Assembly: GCF_000368865.1 (NCBI RefSeq)
Contig: NZ_KB849730.1
Span: 208,860-272,859, forward strand
Source: Acinetobacter bouvetii DSM 14964 = CIP 107468
GTDB lineage: Bacteria; Pseudomonadota; Gammaproteobacteria; Pseudomonadales; Moraxellaceae
Direction of reading: 5' to 3'
DNA: 64,000 nucleotides
Within the stretch, counting starts at the first letter, position 1. Every line of letters starts with the position of its first letter. This document shows, in pieces, positions 17,464-28,434 of this stretch. A program made the position numbers and the translations under genes. The notes under the pieces were generated by a model. That model did not search any database, was not told where the DNA came from, and saw nothing but the letters and a program-made list of their open reading frames with translations.

Positions 17464-19266
17464 ATGAATTTATGGCATTTGTTTCAAAAACTTCGGCCTT
17501 TTGTCCAGCCTTATCGGGTGCTGGTTATTGCCACCCTTATTTTGACTTTAATTGGCTCTCTCACCGCTCAGGTCAATGCGCTGACGCTGCAATATGCTGT
17601 CGACAGCATCAATAAACTGGTAGAAGCCGGCCAAGGCCTAGCAGCTGGCTGGCACATTCTGATCACCATTTCAGCGATTTTGCTGGGCAAGGAAATTTTG
17701 AATGCCTTTGTGCAATTTGGGCAAAAATTTTATGGGGAAAAACTGCGGATTTTTGTCTCTCAGGATTTAGCGCAGGGCATCATTGAAAAATTCCTCACCT
17801 ACCAATTGTCCTTTTTCAATCAAGAAAATAATCAAGCCGGCAAACTGCAGACCCGTATTGACCGCGGCATCGGTTCTCTGACCCGCTTGGTGCAAATCTT
17901 CTTTATTGATATTTTACCGTTGTTCACCAGCGCAATCGTGGCGCTGGGCCTCATGTTTTACGCCAATTTTTATGTCGGCTTGGTTGCGCTCAGCATTGTG
18001 CCGGTTTATTTTTGGCTGACGTATAAACAGGCGCAGAAATTGGGCGGCTGGCGCCGGAATTTACGCGATGGCCGTGAGAAAAAAAGCCAAGGGATTTTAG
18101 GCATCATCAACTCGATTACGGTCATCAAATCCTTTAACCGTGAAAGCATTGAATCAGAAAAACAGCTGAAACTGCAAAAAGAACTGACTGACAATCAAAT
18201 GCAGACGCGTCAAGTCAGTTTTTTGTTTGATGGCCTGAAAACCTTTATTGAACAGATCGGTATTGTGCTGATTATCATCTTGACTGCTTATTTTGTTTTA
18301 GACGGCCAGATGAGCATTGGCATGATCATGTATCACGTCTTGCTGTTCAATAACGTATCTGCCCCGATCCGTTCACTGCACCGTATTTATGACGAAGTCA
18401 ATGATGCCATGATTTACTCTGAAAGCTTCTTTAAAATACTGGAAGCCGACGATGAAATTGAATCGACTGGCCAGCAAAAACCGGCAATAAAAGGTAAATT
18501 TCAGCTGGAAAATGTCGATTTTTATTATCCCAATGGCCATCATGCGCTTAAAAATATCAACATGACCATACAACCGAATAAAATCACAGCACTGGTCGGT
18601 TTATCCGGTGCAGGAAAATCCACCCTCATCAGCCTGCTGGATAAATTCTATCAGCCAGACAGCGGGACAATTAAACTTGACGGTATTGATATTCAGGACA
18701 TAGATACGCATTACCTGCGGGAGCATATTGGATTAGTCCTGCAGAAAAATCATATTTTTCAAGGATCTATTTTTGAAAATATCCGTTACGGCAAAACCAA
18801 TGCCCGTTTAGAAGATGTGGTTGCCGCGGCCAAAAAAGCCTCGATTCATGAGCAGATTCTGCAATTGCCGCATGGCTATGAAGCGGATGCCCTCATGCTT
18901 TCCGGCGGACAGCAGCAGCGGATTGCCCTCGCCCGCATGTTCTTAAAAAATCCGCCGATTATTTTTTTGGATGAACCGACCGCGAGCTTGGATGCGATTG
19001 CCACTGAGCAGATTAAGCACAGCTTAGATGAAATCAAGCAAGGCCGTACCGTGATTATGATCTCGCACAGCCTGTCGCAAATTATTGATGCGGATTATAC
19101 CTATGTGATGAAAGAAGGCTATATTGCTGAACACGGCGAACATGATGCGCTGTACCATCAGGAAGGCGTGTATAAAGAAATTTTTGATGCGATGGCCAAA
19201 AGCCTGAATATTGAGAAAATTGCCAAAACCTTTGAAGATGATGCCGAAGAAGAAACCCACAGCTGA
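17464..19266 (+). CDS. ABC exporter (fused transmembrane and ATPase domains)
   Basis: Type IV (MsbA-like) ABC exporter half-transporter of 600 residues, probably acting as a homodimer. Six membrane segments occupy residues about 15-310. The nucleotide-binding domain has Walker A GLSGAGKST (379-387), the signature LSGGQQQR (near 479) and Walker B IIFLDEP (near 499), with an H-loop histidine in MISHSLSQI. The substrate cannot be told from sequence; lipid or drug export are the usual roles. It is a single-gene unit ending at a terminator shared with phoU. Confidence 0.88.
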   Translation: MNLWHLFQKLRPFVQPYRVLVIATLILTLIGSLTAQVNALTLQYAVDSINKLVEAGQGLAAGWHILITISAILLGKEILNAFVQFGQKFYGEKLRIFVSQDLAQGIIEKFLTYQLSFFNQENNQAGKLQTRIDRGIGSLTRLVQIFFIDILPLFTSAIVALGLMFYANFYVGLVALSIVPVYFWLTYKQAQKLGGWRRNLRDGREKKSQGILGIINSITVIKSFNRESIESEKQLKLQKELTDNQMQTRQVSFLFDGLKTFIEQIGIVLIIILTAYFVLDGQMSIGMIMYHVLLFNNVSAPIRSLHRIYDEVNDAMIYSESFFKILEADDEIESTGQQKPAIKGKFQLENVDFYYPNGHHALKNINMTIQPNKITALVGLSGAGKSTLISLLDKFYQPDSGTIKLDGIDIQDIDTHYLREHIGLVLQKNHIFQGSIFENIRYGKTNARLEDVVAAAKKASIHEQILQLPHGYEADALMLSGGQQQRIALARMFLKNPPIIFLDEPTASLDAIATEQIKHSLDEIKQGRTVIMISHSLSQIIDADYTYVMKEGYIAEHGEHDALYHQEGVYKEIFDAMAKSLNIEKIAKTFEDDAEEETHS

Positions 19267-19328
19267 AGTCAACAGAGAGATTTCACCTGCAAGCGCCGCC
19301 CGAATAAAATCATCAATGCGCGCAAAAG

Positions 19329-19359
19329 AAAAAAAGCCTATCGATGGATAGGCTTTTTT
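19329..19359. terminator. bidirectional terminator between ABC exporter and phoU
   Basis: AAAAAAAGCCTATC and GATAGGCTTTTTT form a perfect stem with a GATG loop between convergent genes. Confidence 0.9.
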
Positions 19360-19371
19360 ATATCTCTCAGC

Positions 19372-20088
19372 TTAACGCTGCACTTTCTGCTCAATTTCTT
19401 CGACACTGGTATGGCGCACATCAAAGCCTTTCACCATATAGATCACCTGCTCAGAAATATTGCGCGCATGATCGCCGATGCGCTCTAAAGAACGCAGCAC
19501 CCACAACACATTGATCACGCGGCTAATATGGCGCGGATCTTCAATCATATAGGTCATTAGAGTACGGGTAGCTGACTGGTATTCACGGTCAATGTCCGCA
19601 TCCGCCAGCAGCACTTTCAGCGCCTGATCAACATCCAGGCGCGCAAATGCATCTAAAGCGTCATGAATCATCACGCGGACCTGATTGCCAATGTGGCGGG
19701 TTTCCATATAGCCGCGCGGCGAGCCACCTTCTTCGCATAGGCTCTGCGCAATGCGGGCAATTTTCGCCGCTTCATCGCCAATGCGCTCTAAATCGGTATT
19801 GGCTTTTGACATCGCTATCACCATGCGCAAATCAATGGCGGCCGGATGGCGGCGCGCAAGGATCAGCGTCAAAGCCTCATCAATTTCAGTTTCATAGCGG
19901 TTGACTGTATTGTCCTGAAACTGGACATCAACCGCCATGGCGGCATCTGTATCCAGCAGCGCATGAATTGCATTCGCCACTTGCTGTTCGACCAAACCGC
20001 CCATGGTCATGAATTTGGTGTTCACATCCTGTAAATCTTCATTAAATTGTGAAGAAATATGGTGATTCAACACAGGATTATTTGGCAA
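19372..20088 (-). CDS. phoU: PhoU, phosphate signalling regulator
   Basis: Cytoplasmic metal-binding all-helical protein that links the Pst transporter to the PhoR-PhoB two-component system and represses phosphate uptake. The 238 residues contain two PhoU repeats, each with an acidic metal-binding E/D-x3-D motif (the TDLERIGDEAAKIA and RSLERIGDHARNISEQ helices). No pst or pho gene is adjacent, so phoU here is separated from its usual operon. Confidence 0.93.
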   Translation of the reverse strand: MPNNPVLNHHISSQFNEDLQDVNTKFMTMGGLVEQQVANAIHALLDTDAAMAVDVQFQDNTVNRYETEIDEALTLILARRHPAAIDLRMVIAMSKANTDLERIGDEAAKIARIAQSLCEEGGSPRGYMETRHIGNQVRVMIHDALDAFARLDVDQALKVLLADADIDREYQSATRTLMTYMIEDPRHISRVINVLWVLRSLERIGDHARNISEQVIYMVKGFDVRHTSVEEIEQKVQR

Positions 20089-20174
20089 GGGATGTTCTCC
20101 ACAGCAGCTGAATTGAGACAGATTTTTAAGCCGATATTAAAGCATAATCATTGTTAAAGTTTTATGACGGCTGG

Positions 20175-21539
20175 CTATTTCTTTACAGCAGCTTCTGCAG
20201 GACTGACCAGCCATGCGTTCATTTCAGCTAAATCTTTATCGCCCAGACGCCCGACTGAAGCTTTCAGCTGCAGGACGTGCAGCAGGTAATCATATTTCGA
20301 GTTCAGATAGTCCTGCTTGGCAGAGAATGCGTTGCGCTGCGCCAAAAGCACATCCACCATGGTTTTCAGCCCTTCCTGATACTGCGCTTGCGAAGCTTTA
20401 GACACAATGGCGGAAGAATCCATGGCCGCTTTGCGCGCCTGAAGCTTGGCCTGATCAGTTTCCACCTGCAAATAGGATTTTTTTACATCCGTTGCCGCCT
20501 TCCGCACCGCGGCATCAAGCAGCGCCTCGCTCTTCTGCACATTGATGGCTGCCTGCTTAATGGATTTTTGCGTGCGCCCGCCATTGTATATGTTCCAGTT
20601 CATCTCGACGCCTACCTGATCAAACTGGCCGTCTTGCGACATGATGGATTCGGGGCTCTGCTTGCTGTAGCCATAGGTACCGACCGCTTCAACCTGCGGG
20701 TAAAGCGCTGCTTTTTCCACACGCTTTGCATCTTCAGCATAGCGGCGCTGGGTTTTGGCCTGCAGTATGCCAAGGTTCTGGCTCATGGCCAGATTTTCCC
20801 AGTCTTGCATATTATCCGGCACCGGTTTCTGAAATTGAAAATCCTCACGCAGCACCGCCAAATGATCGCGGTATGACCCAACCAGCTGCTGCAGCTGTTC
20901 TTGCGCCAAAATCAGCTGCACATGGGTCGCCATGCGGTTGGCGCGCGCATTTTGATATTGCGCATTGGCTTCGCTGACATCACTTTTAGCAACTAAACCT
21001 TCGTTCAGCTTGGCATTCATCATTTTCAGCTGTTCTGACAGCGCCTGCTCTTCCTGTAAATTTGCCGCCGTCAGCGCCTGCTGGCGCAGCACATTAAAAT
21101 AGGCATCCGCCACTTGCAGAATATGATCCTGTTGCTGCAAGCGCAAATTGATTTCACTCAGGTCAATCGATGTTTTGACTTGCTTCAAGCCTTCCCATGC
21201 ATCCCAGCGGAAAATCGGCTGGCGTGCCGTCAAAGCAAGCTGCCTGGCGGTGCTGCTGTCCGGCAGGGACAGCCCCATGGCTGCGCCGCTTTGATTGGCA
21301 TTTTGATTTTTTCGGGTGATATTGCCTGAGAGCGTTACTGTCGGCAGCAGGTTGCCATTGGCAATGCCTAAATTCAATTTATCCGCTTCATATTGCAGCT
21401 GATTTGCCTGCCAATTCGGATCCGCCAGCTTTGCACGGTCATAAGCGTCCACCAAATCCATAGCCAGCAATGGGGAACTTGCACAAAGCAGGCAAGCGCT
21501 GAATAGAAAACATATCTTCATTTTTTTTCGTAAATCCAT
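20175..21539 (-). CDS. tolC: TolC-family outer membrane efflux channel
   Basis: Outer membrane channel for tripartite pumps and type I secretion. After an N-terminal signal peptide (cleavage near SSPLLAMDL), the mature part shows the two OEP repeats with long helices and the typical ARQPIFRWDAWEGLKQ and NWNIYNGGRTQKSI motifs. The frame extends upstream to a TTG at 21587; an ATG at 21521 is also possible. I take the ATG at 21539 because it gives a basic signal-peptide N-terminus, but no start has a strong ribosome site. It is transcribed away from an unknown lipoprotein gene. It is likely to serve several pumps. Confidence 0.86.
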   Translation of the reverse strand: MDLRKKMKICFLFSACLLCASSPLLAMDLVDAYDRAKLADPNWQANQLQYEADKLNLGIANGNLLPTVTLSGNITRKNQNANQSGAAMGLSLPDSSTARQLALTARQPIFRWDAWEGLKQVKTSIDLSEINLRLQQQDHILQVADAYFNVLRQQALTAANLQEEQALSEQLKMMNAKLNEGLVAKSDVSEANAQYQNARANRMATHVQLILAQEQLQQLVGSYRDHLAVLREDFQFQKPVPDNMQDWENLAMSQNLGILQAKTQRRYAEDAKRVEKAALYPQVEAVGTYGYSKQSPESIMSQDGQFDQVGVEMNWNIYNGGRTQKSIKQAAINVQKSEALLDAAVRKAATDVKKSYLQVETDQAKLQARKAAMDSSAIVSKASQAQYQEGLKTMVDVLLAQRNAFSAKQDYLNSKYDYLLHVLQLKASVGRLGDKDLAEMNAWLVSPAEAAVKK

Positions 21540-21794
21540 CACAGCCAGCCATCTTACGGCAAGGCACTGAATATCAATCTTAAGCAAATCCTAAATTGTT
21601 TTACGCTATTTCCAGTATGATTTTTATTAATTTTTATACATTTTTTTCTAACTCTGCCACATTTTTCTGCAATAAATGCTCATACACACGGCGCTGTAAC
21701 AAACAACTTCACAATACTACACAGTATGATGCAATTTCAGCTATAAAATATCGGCATTCTATCGGACAAATGTATTTTCAACTTTCCTCATTGG

Positions 21795-22835
21795 GTGCCT
21801 GTGCCAAAGCGTTGTTTAACCGCAGCAAAGCGGATCTTTGCATGTTCCTGCATATTCTTGCTGGCGGGCTGTGAGCAGCAGCCTGAACCGCAGCCGTTAA
21901 AAGAACCGCTGGAAAATTCGCATGCACGGCATGATGCTGTTGACTTGTCCGCATTATGCCAAAATCTTGAAAAAAACATGAAGGAAATCAACAATCAGCG
22001 CACCACTTTTGCATTAGAACAAGTCAATCATGATTTAAAAGTCTGCTTGCCGCTGCAGCCTTTGGCCAAACAGCAGCAGATGCTCCAGCGCTCAAATGAA
22101 ATGTACCGCAACTTTCTGCAGGTCAGCCGCACAGCGCCTCAGCAAATGGCTTTTGAGCAATATGCCTTTGACATCGCGCAGCACCCAACGATTCATCAAA
22201 GCCACTTTGAACAGCTGACAATCCGCGATCAGTATTTGCTGAAACATCAAGGCCAGGCCTATGTGGAGCTGGCGGATTCAGCATCTTCCAATGTGCATTA
22301 CCGCCGCAGCCCATATTATCTCGCCAAAATTTTTTCGCCCTACATGCCGGAAGCCGAGCGGGTATTTATTGAAAACTTAGCGCTGCAAAATATTGAACCC
22401 GCATTCGCCAATCAGTCGCTAAGGATTGAACCTTTTGAAATTGCCCGGCGCGCGCTGTTTTGGGAAGATTATATTCGCACATATCCTCAAAGCACTTACC
22501 GGAAGGATGCACAGCACCTGCTGTATCAGTATAAACTCTTCCTGTTCAAAGGCTTAAAAAAAACACCCGTGTCCAGCAATTATGCCGACCCGCAGGATGT
22601 GCAGGCCAGCACGATTGAAGAGCTGCATAAAATGTCCAGCCTCCAGCATTCTGAGCTGACCCGCCAAGCCAGCCGTTTCCTGCAATTTTTAGACATGAAT
22701 GGCGAACAGCGCATTCAGTCCGCTGGCGGTCAAACCGGGTTAAGCCCTTGGCAGCAGCTGGAGCTGTATCTGAATTTGCGCAATCCTGCCCCTCATTATA
22801 AACAGGACTGTTTTTCAGACGCCATTTGCCTTTAG
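21795..22835 (+). CDS. uncharacterised lipoprotein
   Basis: Not a family I recognise. The 346 residues start with a signal peptide ending in the lipobox LLAGC (lipidated Cys26, followed by Glu27, so sorting to the outer membrane is plausible). The mature part is rich in Gln, Leu and aromatic residues, predicted helical, with several Tyr/Phe-rich repeats, and ends with two cysteines in CFSDAIC that could form a disulfide. The GTG start is weak; a second GTG two codons later would do as well. It diverges from tolC, and a TPP riboswitch begins 100 bases after its stop. Confidence 0.7.
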   Translation: MPVPKRCLTAAKRIFACSCIFLLAGCEQQPEPQPLKEPLENSHARHDAVDLSALCQNLEKNMKEINNQRTTFALEQVNHDLKVCLPLQPLAKQQQMLQRSNEMYRNFLQVSRTAPQQMAFEQYAFDIAQHPTIHQSHFEQLTIRDQYLLKHQGQAYVELADSASSNVHYRRSPYYLAKIFSPYMPEAERVFIENLALQNIEPAFANQSLRIEPFEIARRALFWEDYIRTYPQSTYRKDAQHLLYQYKLFLFKGLKKTPVSSNYADPQDVQASTIEELHKMSSLQHSELTRQASRFLQFLDMNGEQRIQSAGGQTGLSPWQQLELYLNLRNPAPHYKQDCFSDAICL

Positions 22836-22935
22836 CGTCCCTGTCTACAGCAGCAGAGCAATTTATCTGCTTATTGCACAAGTTCAAGCGGCCTGACTAT
22901 TTTTTATCATCAGACTGCGCTAAAATTTGCCCATC

Positions 22936-25102
<2,167 letters not shown>

Positions 25103-25185
25103 CTGCGTAAAAAAAAATTGGTGTTCTTTTAAATCTCAGTTAGGATGAAAACAGCCGTTTTCATCCTTTTGCATTTTTTAAGCAT

Positions 25186-25806
25186 ATGAATATTATTAAA
25201 CAAGCTTCATATAACAAAAAAGATTTCACTGTTGAAGGGCGTGAATATCAATTCAAAGGCTTTATTGAAGTTGAAAAAGTCAGCCTCCGGCACCGCCTGT
25301 TCGGGCAAGATCAGTTCACTGCGGTCATTCACAGAGAGCTGATTCACCGTCCGGAAGCTGCCGGCGTACTGATTTATCATGACCGCCAGGAAAAATTTGC
25401 CTTAATTGAGCAATTCCGCATCGGCGCAATCGATGATGCCGAATCGCCTTGGCAGCTGGAAATTATTGCCGGCGTATTGGATGGCGATGAATCTGCTGAA
25501 AACTGCATCCGCAGGGAAAGCTTAGAAGAATCGGGCTGTGAACTGGATGCGCTGCAGCATCTGTTCAGCTTTTATCCTTCGGCGGGCGCGTGTTCAGAAC
25601 TGTTCCACTTATATGCCGCGCAGGCGGAATTGCCTGAACATGGCGGCATTTTCGGCATGCCGGACGAAGGCGAAAATATTCAGCTGCATATTTTTAATTA
25701 TGCAGACCTGCCTGAGCTGCTTGCCAGCGGTCGGTTAAAGAATGCTCCCGTCATTATGGCCTTGCAATGGCTGCAGCAGAAAATTCATACTATAAAGAGT
25801 GTCTAA
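25186..25806 (+). CDS. nudF: Nudix ADP-ribose pyrophosphatase
   Basis: Hydrolyses ADP-ribose and related nucleotide sugars. The 206 residues contain an intact Nudix box, GVLDGDESAENCIRRESLEES, that follows the G-x5-E-x7-REUxEExGU pattern, and the NudF/TrgB-type N-terminus with a KGFIEVEKVSLRHRLF segment. Its end meets the region just before cpdA, as in E. coli, where nudF precedes cpdA; this conserved pairing supports the assignment. Confidence 0.92.
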   Translation: MNIIKQASYNKKDFTVEGREYQFKGFIEVEKVSLRHRLFGQDQFTAVIHRELIHRPEAAGVLIYHDRQEKFALIEQFRIGAIDDAESPWQLEIIAGVLDGDESAENCIRRESLEESGCELDALQHLFSFYPSAGACSELFHLYAAQAELPEHGGIFGMPDEGENIQLHIFNYADLPELLASGRLKNAPVIMALQWLQQKIHTIKSV

Positions 25807-25816
25807 GGGGAAGGAC

Positions 25817-26626
25817 ATGCCTTTATCAAATCACACAGATTCATCTTCAGGCTGGACGATTGTCCAAATTTCAGATACGCATCTCATGGATCAGGATGAT
25901 CTAGAATTTGCAGCCATGAATCCTGAACAAAGCTTTCATGCTGTCATTCAGCATATGAAACAGCACCTGCCCGATATTGACGCCATCATTCATACTGGCG
26001 ATTTAGCGCAAGTGCCGGTCTCAGAAACCTATGACCGCTATTTACGCTTTATGCAGACGCTGAATCTGCCGCATTTTCAAATTCCGGGGAATCATGACGA
26101 TACGGCCATTTTCCCTTTTCACCGCCAGCAAGACCGCGCGCACATGCTGAGTTTTGGCAATTGGCGCCTCATTCTGCTGAACAGCGCTGTTGAAGGGAAA
26201 GTCGATGGCTGGGTTGCTCAAGAACAGCTGGAGCAGCTGGATCAAATGCTGTCAGAACAGGCGGATCAGCATATCATCATTGCCTGCCATCACCACCCCT
26301 TTGCCATGCAGTCCTTCTGGATTGATCAGCATAAGCTGAAAAATGCAGATCATTTGCTGGATGTGATCGCCAAGCATCAAAATGTTAAAGCTGTACTGTA
26401 CGGCCATGTGCATCAAGATTCCCGCAATGAGCGCCACGGCGTGCAGTTTTTATCCACGCCGTCAACCAGTGTTCAGTTCAAGCCGCATAGCGATTCTTTC
26501 GCGCTGGATGAGTCTATGCCGGGTTACCGTGTGCTGAATTTAAAAGAAAATGGTGAATTTTCGACGCACGTGATTCGCGTAAAAATCAATCAGCCCAAAA
26601 TTAATGTTGAAATTTCAGGTTATTAA
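25817..26626 (+). CDS. cpdA: 3-prime,5-prime-cyclic AMP phosphodiesterase CpdA
   Basis: Class III cyclic nucleotide phosphodiesterase that lowers cAMP and so tunes Vfr/CRP-dependent genes such as those for pili. The calcineurin-like metal-binding motifs are intact: DTH (QISDTHLMD), GDLAQ, GNHDD, the CHHHP cluster and GHVHQD. Of 269 residues from this ATG; a GTG six codons upstream overlaps nudF, but this start has GGGGAAGGA right before it. A cAMP phosphodiesterase fits the presence of several type IV pilus genes in the window, though the link is inference. Confidence 0.94.
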   Translation: MPLSNHTDSSSGWTIVQISDTHLMDQDDLEFAAMNPEQSFHAVIQHMKQHLPDIDAIIHTGDLAQVPVSETYDRYLRFMQTLNLPHFQIPGNHDDTAIFPFHRQQDRAHMLSFGNWRLILLNSAVEGKVDGWVAQEQLEQLDQMLSEQADQHIIIACHHHPFAMQSFWIDQHKLKNADHLLDVIAKHQNVKAVLYGHVHQDSRNERHGVQFLSTPSTSVQFKPHSDSFALDESMPGYRVLNLKENGEFSTHVIRVKINQPKINVEISGY

Positions 26627-26734
26627 CTTTTCATTTTGTTTCTTTTGCATTAAGTTATTGCATCTGATGGAAAAGTGATAGTTAGAAACCCGACATCTAA
26701 GACTATCAAAATCGAAAAAAAGTCTATATGATGA

Positions 26735-26768
26735 CGACCCCTGCAGGAGGAATCTCCCAAAAGGGTCG
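26735..26768 (+). other. structured element upstream of dksA
   Basis: CGACCC (26735-26740) pairs with GGGTCG (26763-26768); inside, GGAG and CTCC form a second helix with a GAAT loop, giving a two-helix arm with an asymmetric internal loop and AGGAGGA exposed. There is no T-run directly after it, so it is not an ordinary terminator of cpdA. It may be part of a longer dksA leader or a small RNA. I matched it to no known class. Confidence 0.5.
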
Positions 26769-26776
26769 ATAAAAAC

Positions 26777-26806
26777 TTGCATATCACCATATTTTTTGCG
26801 TATAGA
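26777..26806 (+). promoter_or_regulatory. candidate dksA promoter
   Basis: TTGCAT (26777-26782) and TATAGA (26801-26806) with an 18-base spacer, 30 bases before the dksA ATG. Transcription from here would exclude the upstream structured element, so a second promoter may exist farther upstream. Confidence 0.4.
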
Positions 26807-26835
26807 TAATATGCATATGATGAGGAATGCCCTAT

Positions 26836-27363
26836 ATGGCGAATGACAACCAAAATCAAGTCTTAGACGCACAAACTGATACAGCAGATGAAAAATCTGT
26901 AAAACGCGTCCGCAAAGCGAAGCCAAAGGCATCTGAAGGTGGTTCTACTGCTAGCTTATTTGGTATTGAACCTTATCAGCCTAAGAAAAATGAAGAATAC
27001 ATGTCTGAAGGGCAGCTTGAGCACTTCCGGCGTATCCTGCTGGCATGGAAAGCTGAGCTGATGTCTGAAGTGGACCGTACTTTAAACACCATGCAGGATG
27101 AAAATACAGCGCTTCCAGACGTCAACGACCGCGCAACGCAGGAAGAAGAATTTGCGATTGAATTGCGTACGCGTGACCGTGAACGCAAATTAATCCGTAA
27201 AATTGAGCAGTCAATTGAAGCTATCAAAAATGATGACTACGGTTTCTGTGAAACTTGCGGTATTGAAATTGGCTTGCGCCGTTTGGAAGCCCGTCCAACT
27301 GCCACTCTATGTATTGACTGCAAAACACTGGCAGAAATCAAAGAGAAGCAAAACAACGGTTAA
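26836..27363 (+). CDS. dksA: RNA polymerase-binding transcription factor DksA
   Basis: Binds the secondary channel of RNA polymerase and, with ppGpp, drives the stringent response. The 175 residues comprise an N-terminal disordered basic part (about 1-45), the coiled-coil with the tip aspartates (DVNDRATQEEE), and the C-terminal four-cysteine zinc finger (CETC at 138-141 and CIDC about 20 residues later). An ATG three codons upstream abuts the GAGGA ribosome site, so the second ATG is preferred. gluQ follows, the conserved proteobacterial order. Confidence 0.96.
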   Translation: MANDNQNQVLDAQTDTADEKSVKRVRKAKPKASEGGSTASLFGIEPYQPKKNEEYMSEGQLEHFRRILLAWKAELMSEVDRTLNTMQDENTALPDVNDRATQEEEFAIELRTRDRERKLIRKIEQSIEAIKNDDYGFCETCGIEIGLRRLEARPTATLCIDCKTLAEIKEKQNNG

Positions 27364-27390
27364 GCATGCTATTGAATAATCCTCCCCTAG

Positions 27391-27413
27391 CCCCTTCTTT
27401 ACCAAAGGAGGGG
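27391..27413 (+). repeat. palindromic hairpin that covers the gluQ ribosome site
   Basis: CCCCTTCTTT (27391-27400) pairs with AAAGGAGGGG (27404-27413) with one G-T wobble and a three-base loop. The right arm contains AAGGAGG, the only good Shine-Dalgarno for gluQ. It resembles the CCCTTTACCAAAGGG-type palindromes dispersed in many bacterial genomes. There is no T-run, so it should act on translation or RNA stability rather than as a terminator. Confidence 0.7.
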
Positions 27414-27422
27414 GACAGCAGG

Positions 27423-28286
27423 ATGGCTTATGTGGGCCGGTTTGCGCCATCGCCAACCGGCCCTTTGCATTTTGGATCTTTAATTACCGCAGTCGCCAGC
27501 TATTGCGACGCCCGCGCACATCATGGCCAATGGCTGGTGCGTATTGAAGATACCGACATTCCGCGCATCTACCCCGGCAGTGAAGATCACATTCTTCGTT
27601 CAATTGATGCTTTTCAGTTTGACCCTGATGCCGACATCATCTTTCAAAAAAACCGCCTGAATCTCTATGAGTCTGCCATTGAGCAGCTGCATCAGCACGG
27701 CTTGGTGTATGCCTGCCAATGCACCCGGAAAATGCTCGGCTCGAATCATATTTACCAGGGCACCTGCCGCAATCTGAACTTGGCTTTAAAAGATCAGGCC
27801 ATTCGGGTCAAAGTCAGCGATCAGGAGATCTGCTTTACTGACCGCCTGCAGGGAAGACACTGCTCAAACCTGCAGCATGATCTTGGCGATTTCGTGCTCA
27901 AACGCCGCGACGGCATTATTAATTATCAGCTGGCAGTGGTGGTGGATGATTATCTGCAGGGCATGACGCATGTCGTGCGCGGCGCAGACCTCTTAGACAA
28001 TACTGAACGGCAGATTTGGCTGGGTCGGCTGCTGGGTTATCCGCAGCTGCAGTATATGCATTTGCCTTTAGCGATGAATGATCAGGGGCAGAAACTGTCT
28101 AAGCAGAATATGGCGCAGGCGCTGGATTTAACACAGGCGCCGAAGCTTTTACAGCAGGCCTTACGCGCTTTGCGCCAGCCGGAAGTCGAGTTAAACAGCC
28201 CAGCTCAAATGCTTCAGCAGGCTGTCGCGCAGTGGAATACAGACTTGATCCCGCACAGCACAGAACTGCGCGGCATCTATTTGTAA
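27423..28286 (+). CDS. gluQ: glutamyl-Q tRNA(Asp) synthetase
   Basis: Truncated glutamyl-tRNA synthetase paralogue that glutamylates queuosine in tRNA(Asp). The 287 residues keep the catalytic core: the HIGH-like HFGS in APSPTGPLHFGS, a zinc-binding cysteine pair (ACQC), and the KMSKS-like KLSKQN, and lack the anticodon-binding domain of GluRS. The frame is open to an ATG at 27366, but that extension (LNNPPLAPSLPKEG) is just the translated palindrome; the ATG before AYVGRFAPSP is the family start. Confidence 0.94.
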   Translation: MAYVGRFAPSPTGPLHFGSLITAVASYCDARAHHGQWLVRIEDTDIPRIYPGSEDHILRSIDAFQFDPDADIIFQKNRLNLYESAIEQLHQHGLVYACQCTRKMLGSNHIYQGTCRNLNLALKDQAIRVKVSDQEICFTDRLQGRHCSNLQHDLGDFVLKRRDGIINYQLAVVVDDYLQGMTHVVRGADLLDNTERQIWLGRLLGYPQLQYMHLPLAMNDQGQKLSKQNMAQALDLTQAPKLLQQALRALRQPEVELNSPAQMLQQAVAQWNTDLIPHSTELRGIYL

Positions 28287-28376
28287 AGGCAGCCAGCAAT
28301 ACCCCCTGACAGCCGTGCAAAAGATCCGCTGATATCTCTGCTTCCAGACTGCTGTTCAATCAACCCGTCTGCTCAA

Positions 28377-28410
28377 TAAAAAAAACCGGACACCGCCTTT
28401 ACGCTGTCCG
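28377..28410 (-). terminator. ftsW terminator
   Basis: CCGGACA (28385-28391) pairs with TGTCCGG (28404-28410). On the minus strand it is followed by a run of eight Ts, 25 bases after the ftsW stop. Confidence 0.88.
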
Positions 28411-28434
28411 GCCAGAATCTTGCCCATCAATCAT

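Noticed and set aside
20277-20876. 199-codon open frame on the plus strand opposite the tolC-like gene
   Set aside because: It lies entirely inside a well-supported gene on the other strand, has no ribosome site or family features, and is best explained as a mirror frame of a GC-skewed coding sequence.
27366-27422. N-terminal extension of GluQ
   Set aside because: The extra residues are only the translated palindrome; the next ATG gives the exact family N-terminus.
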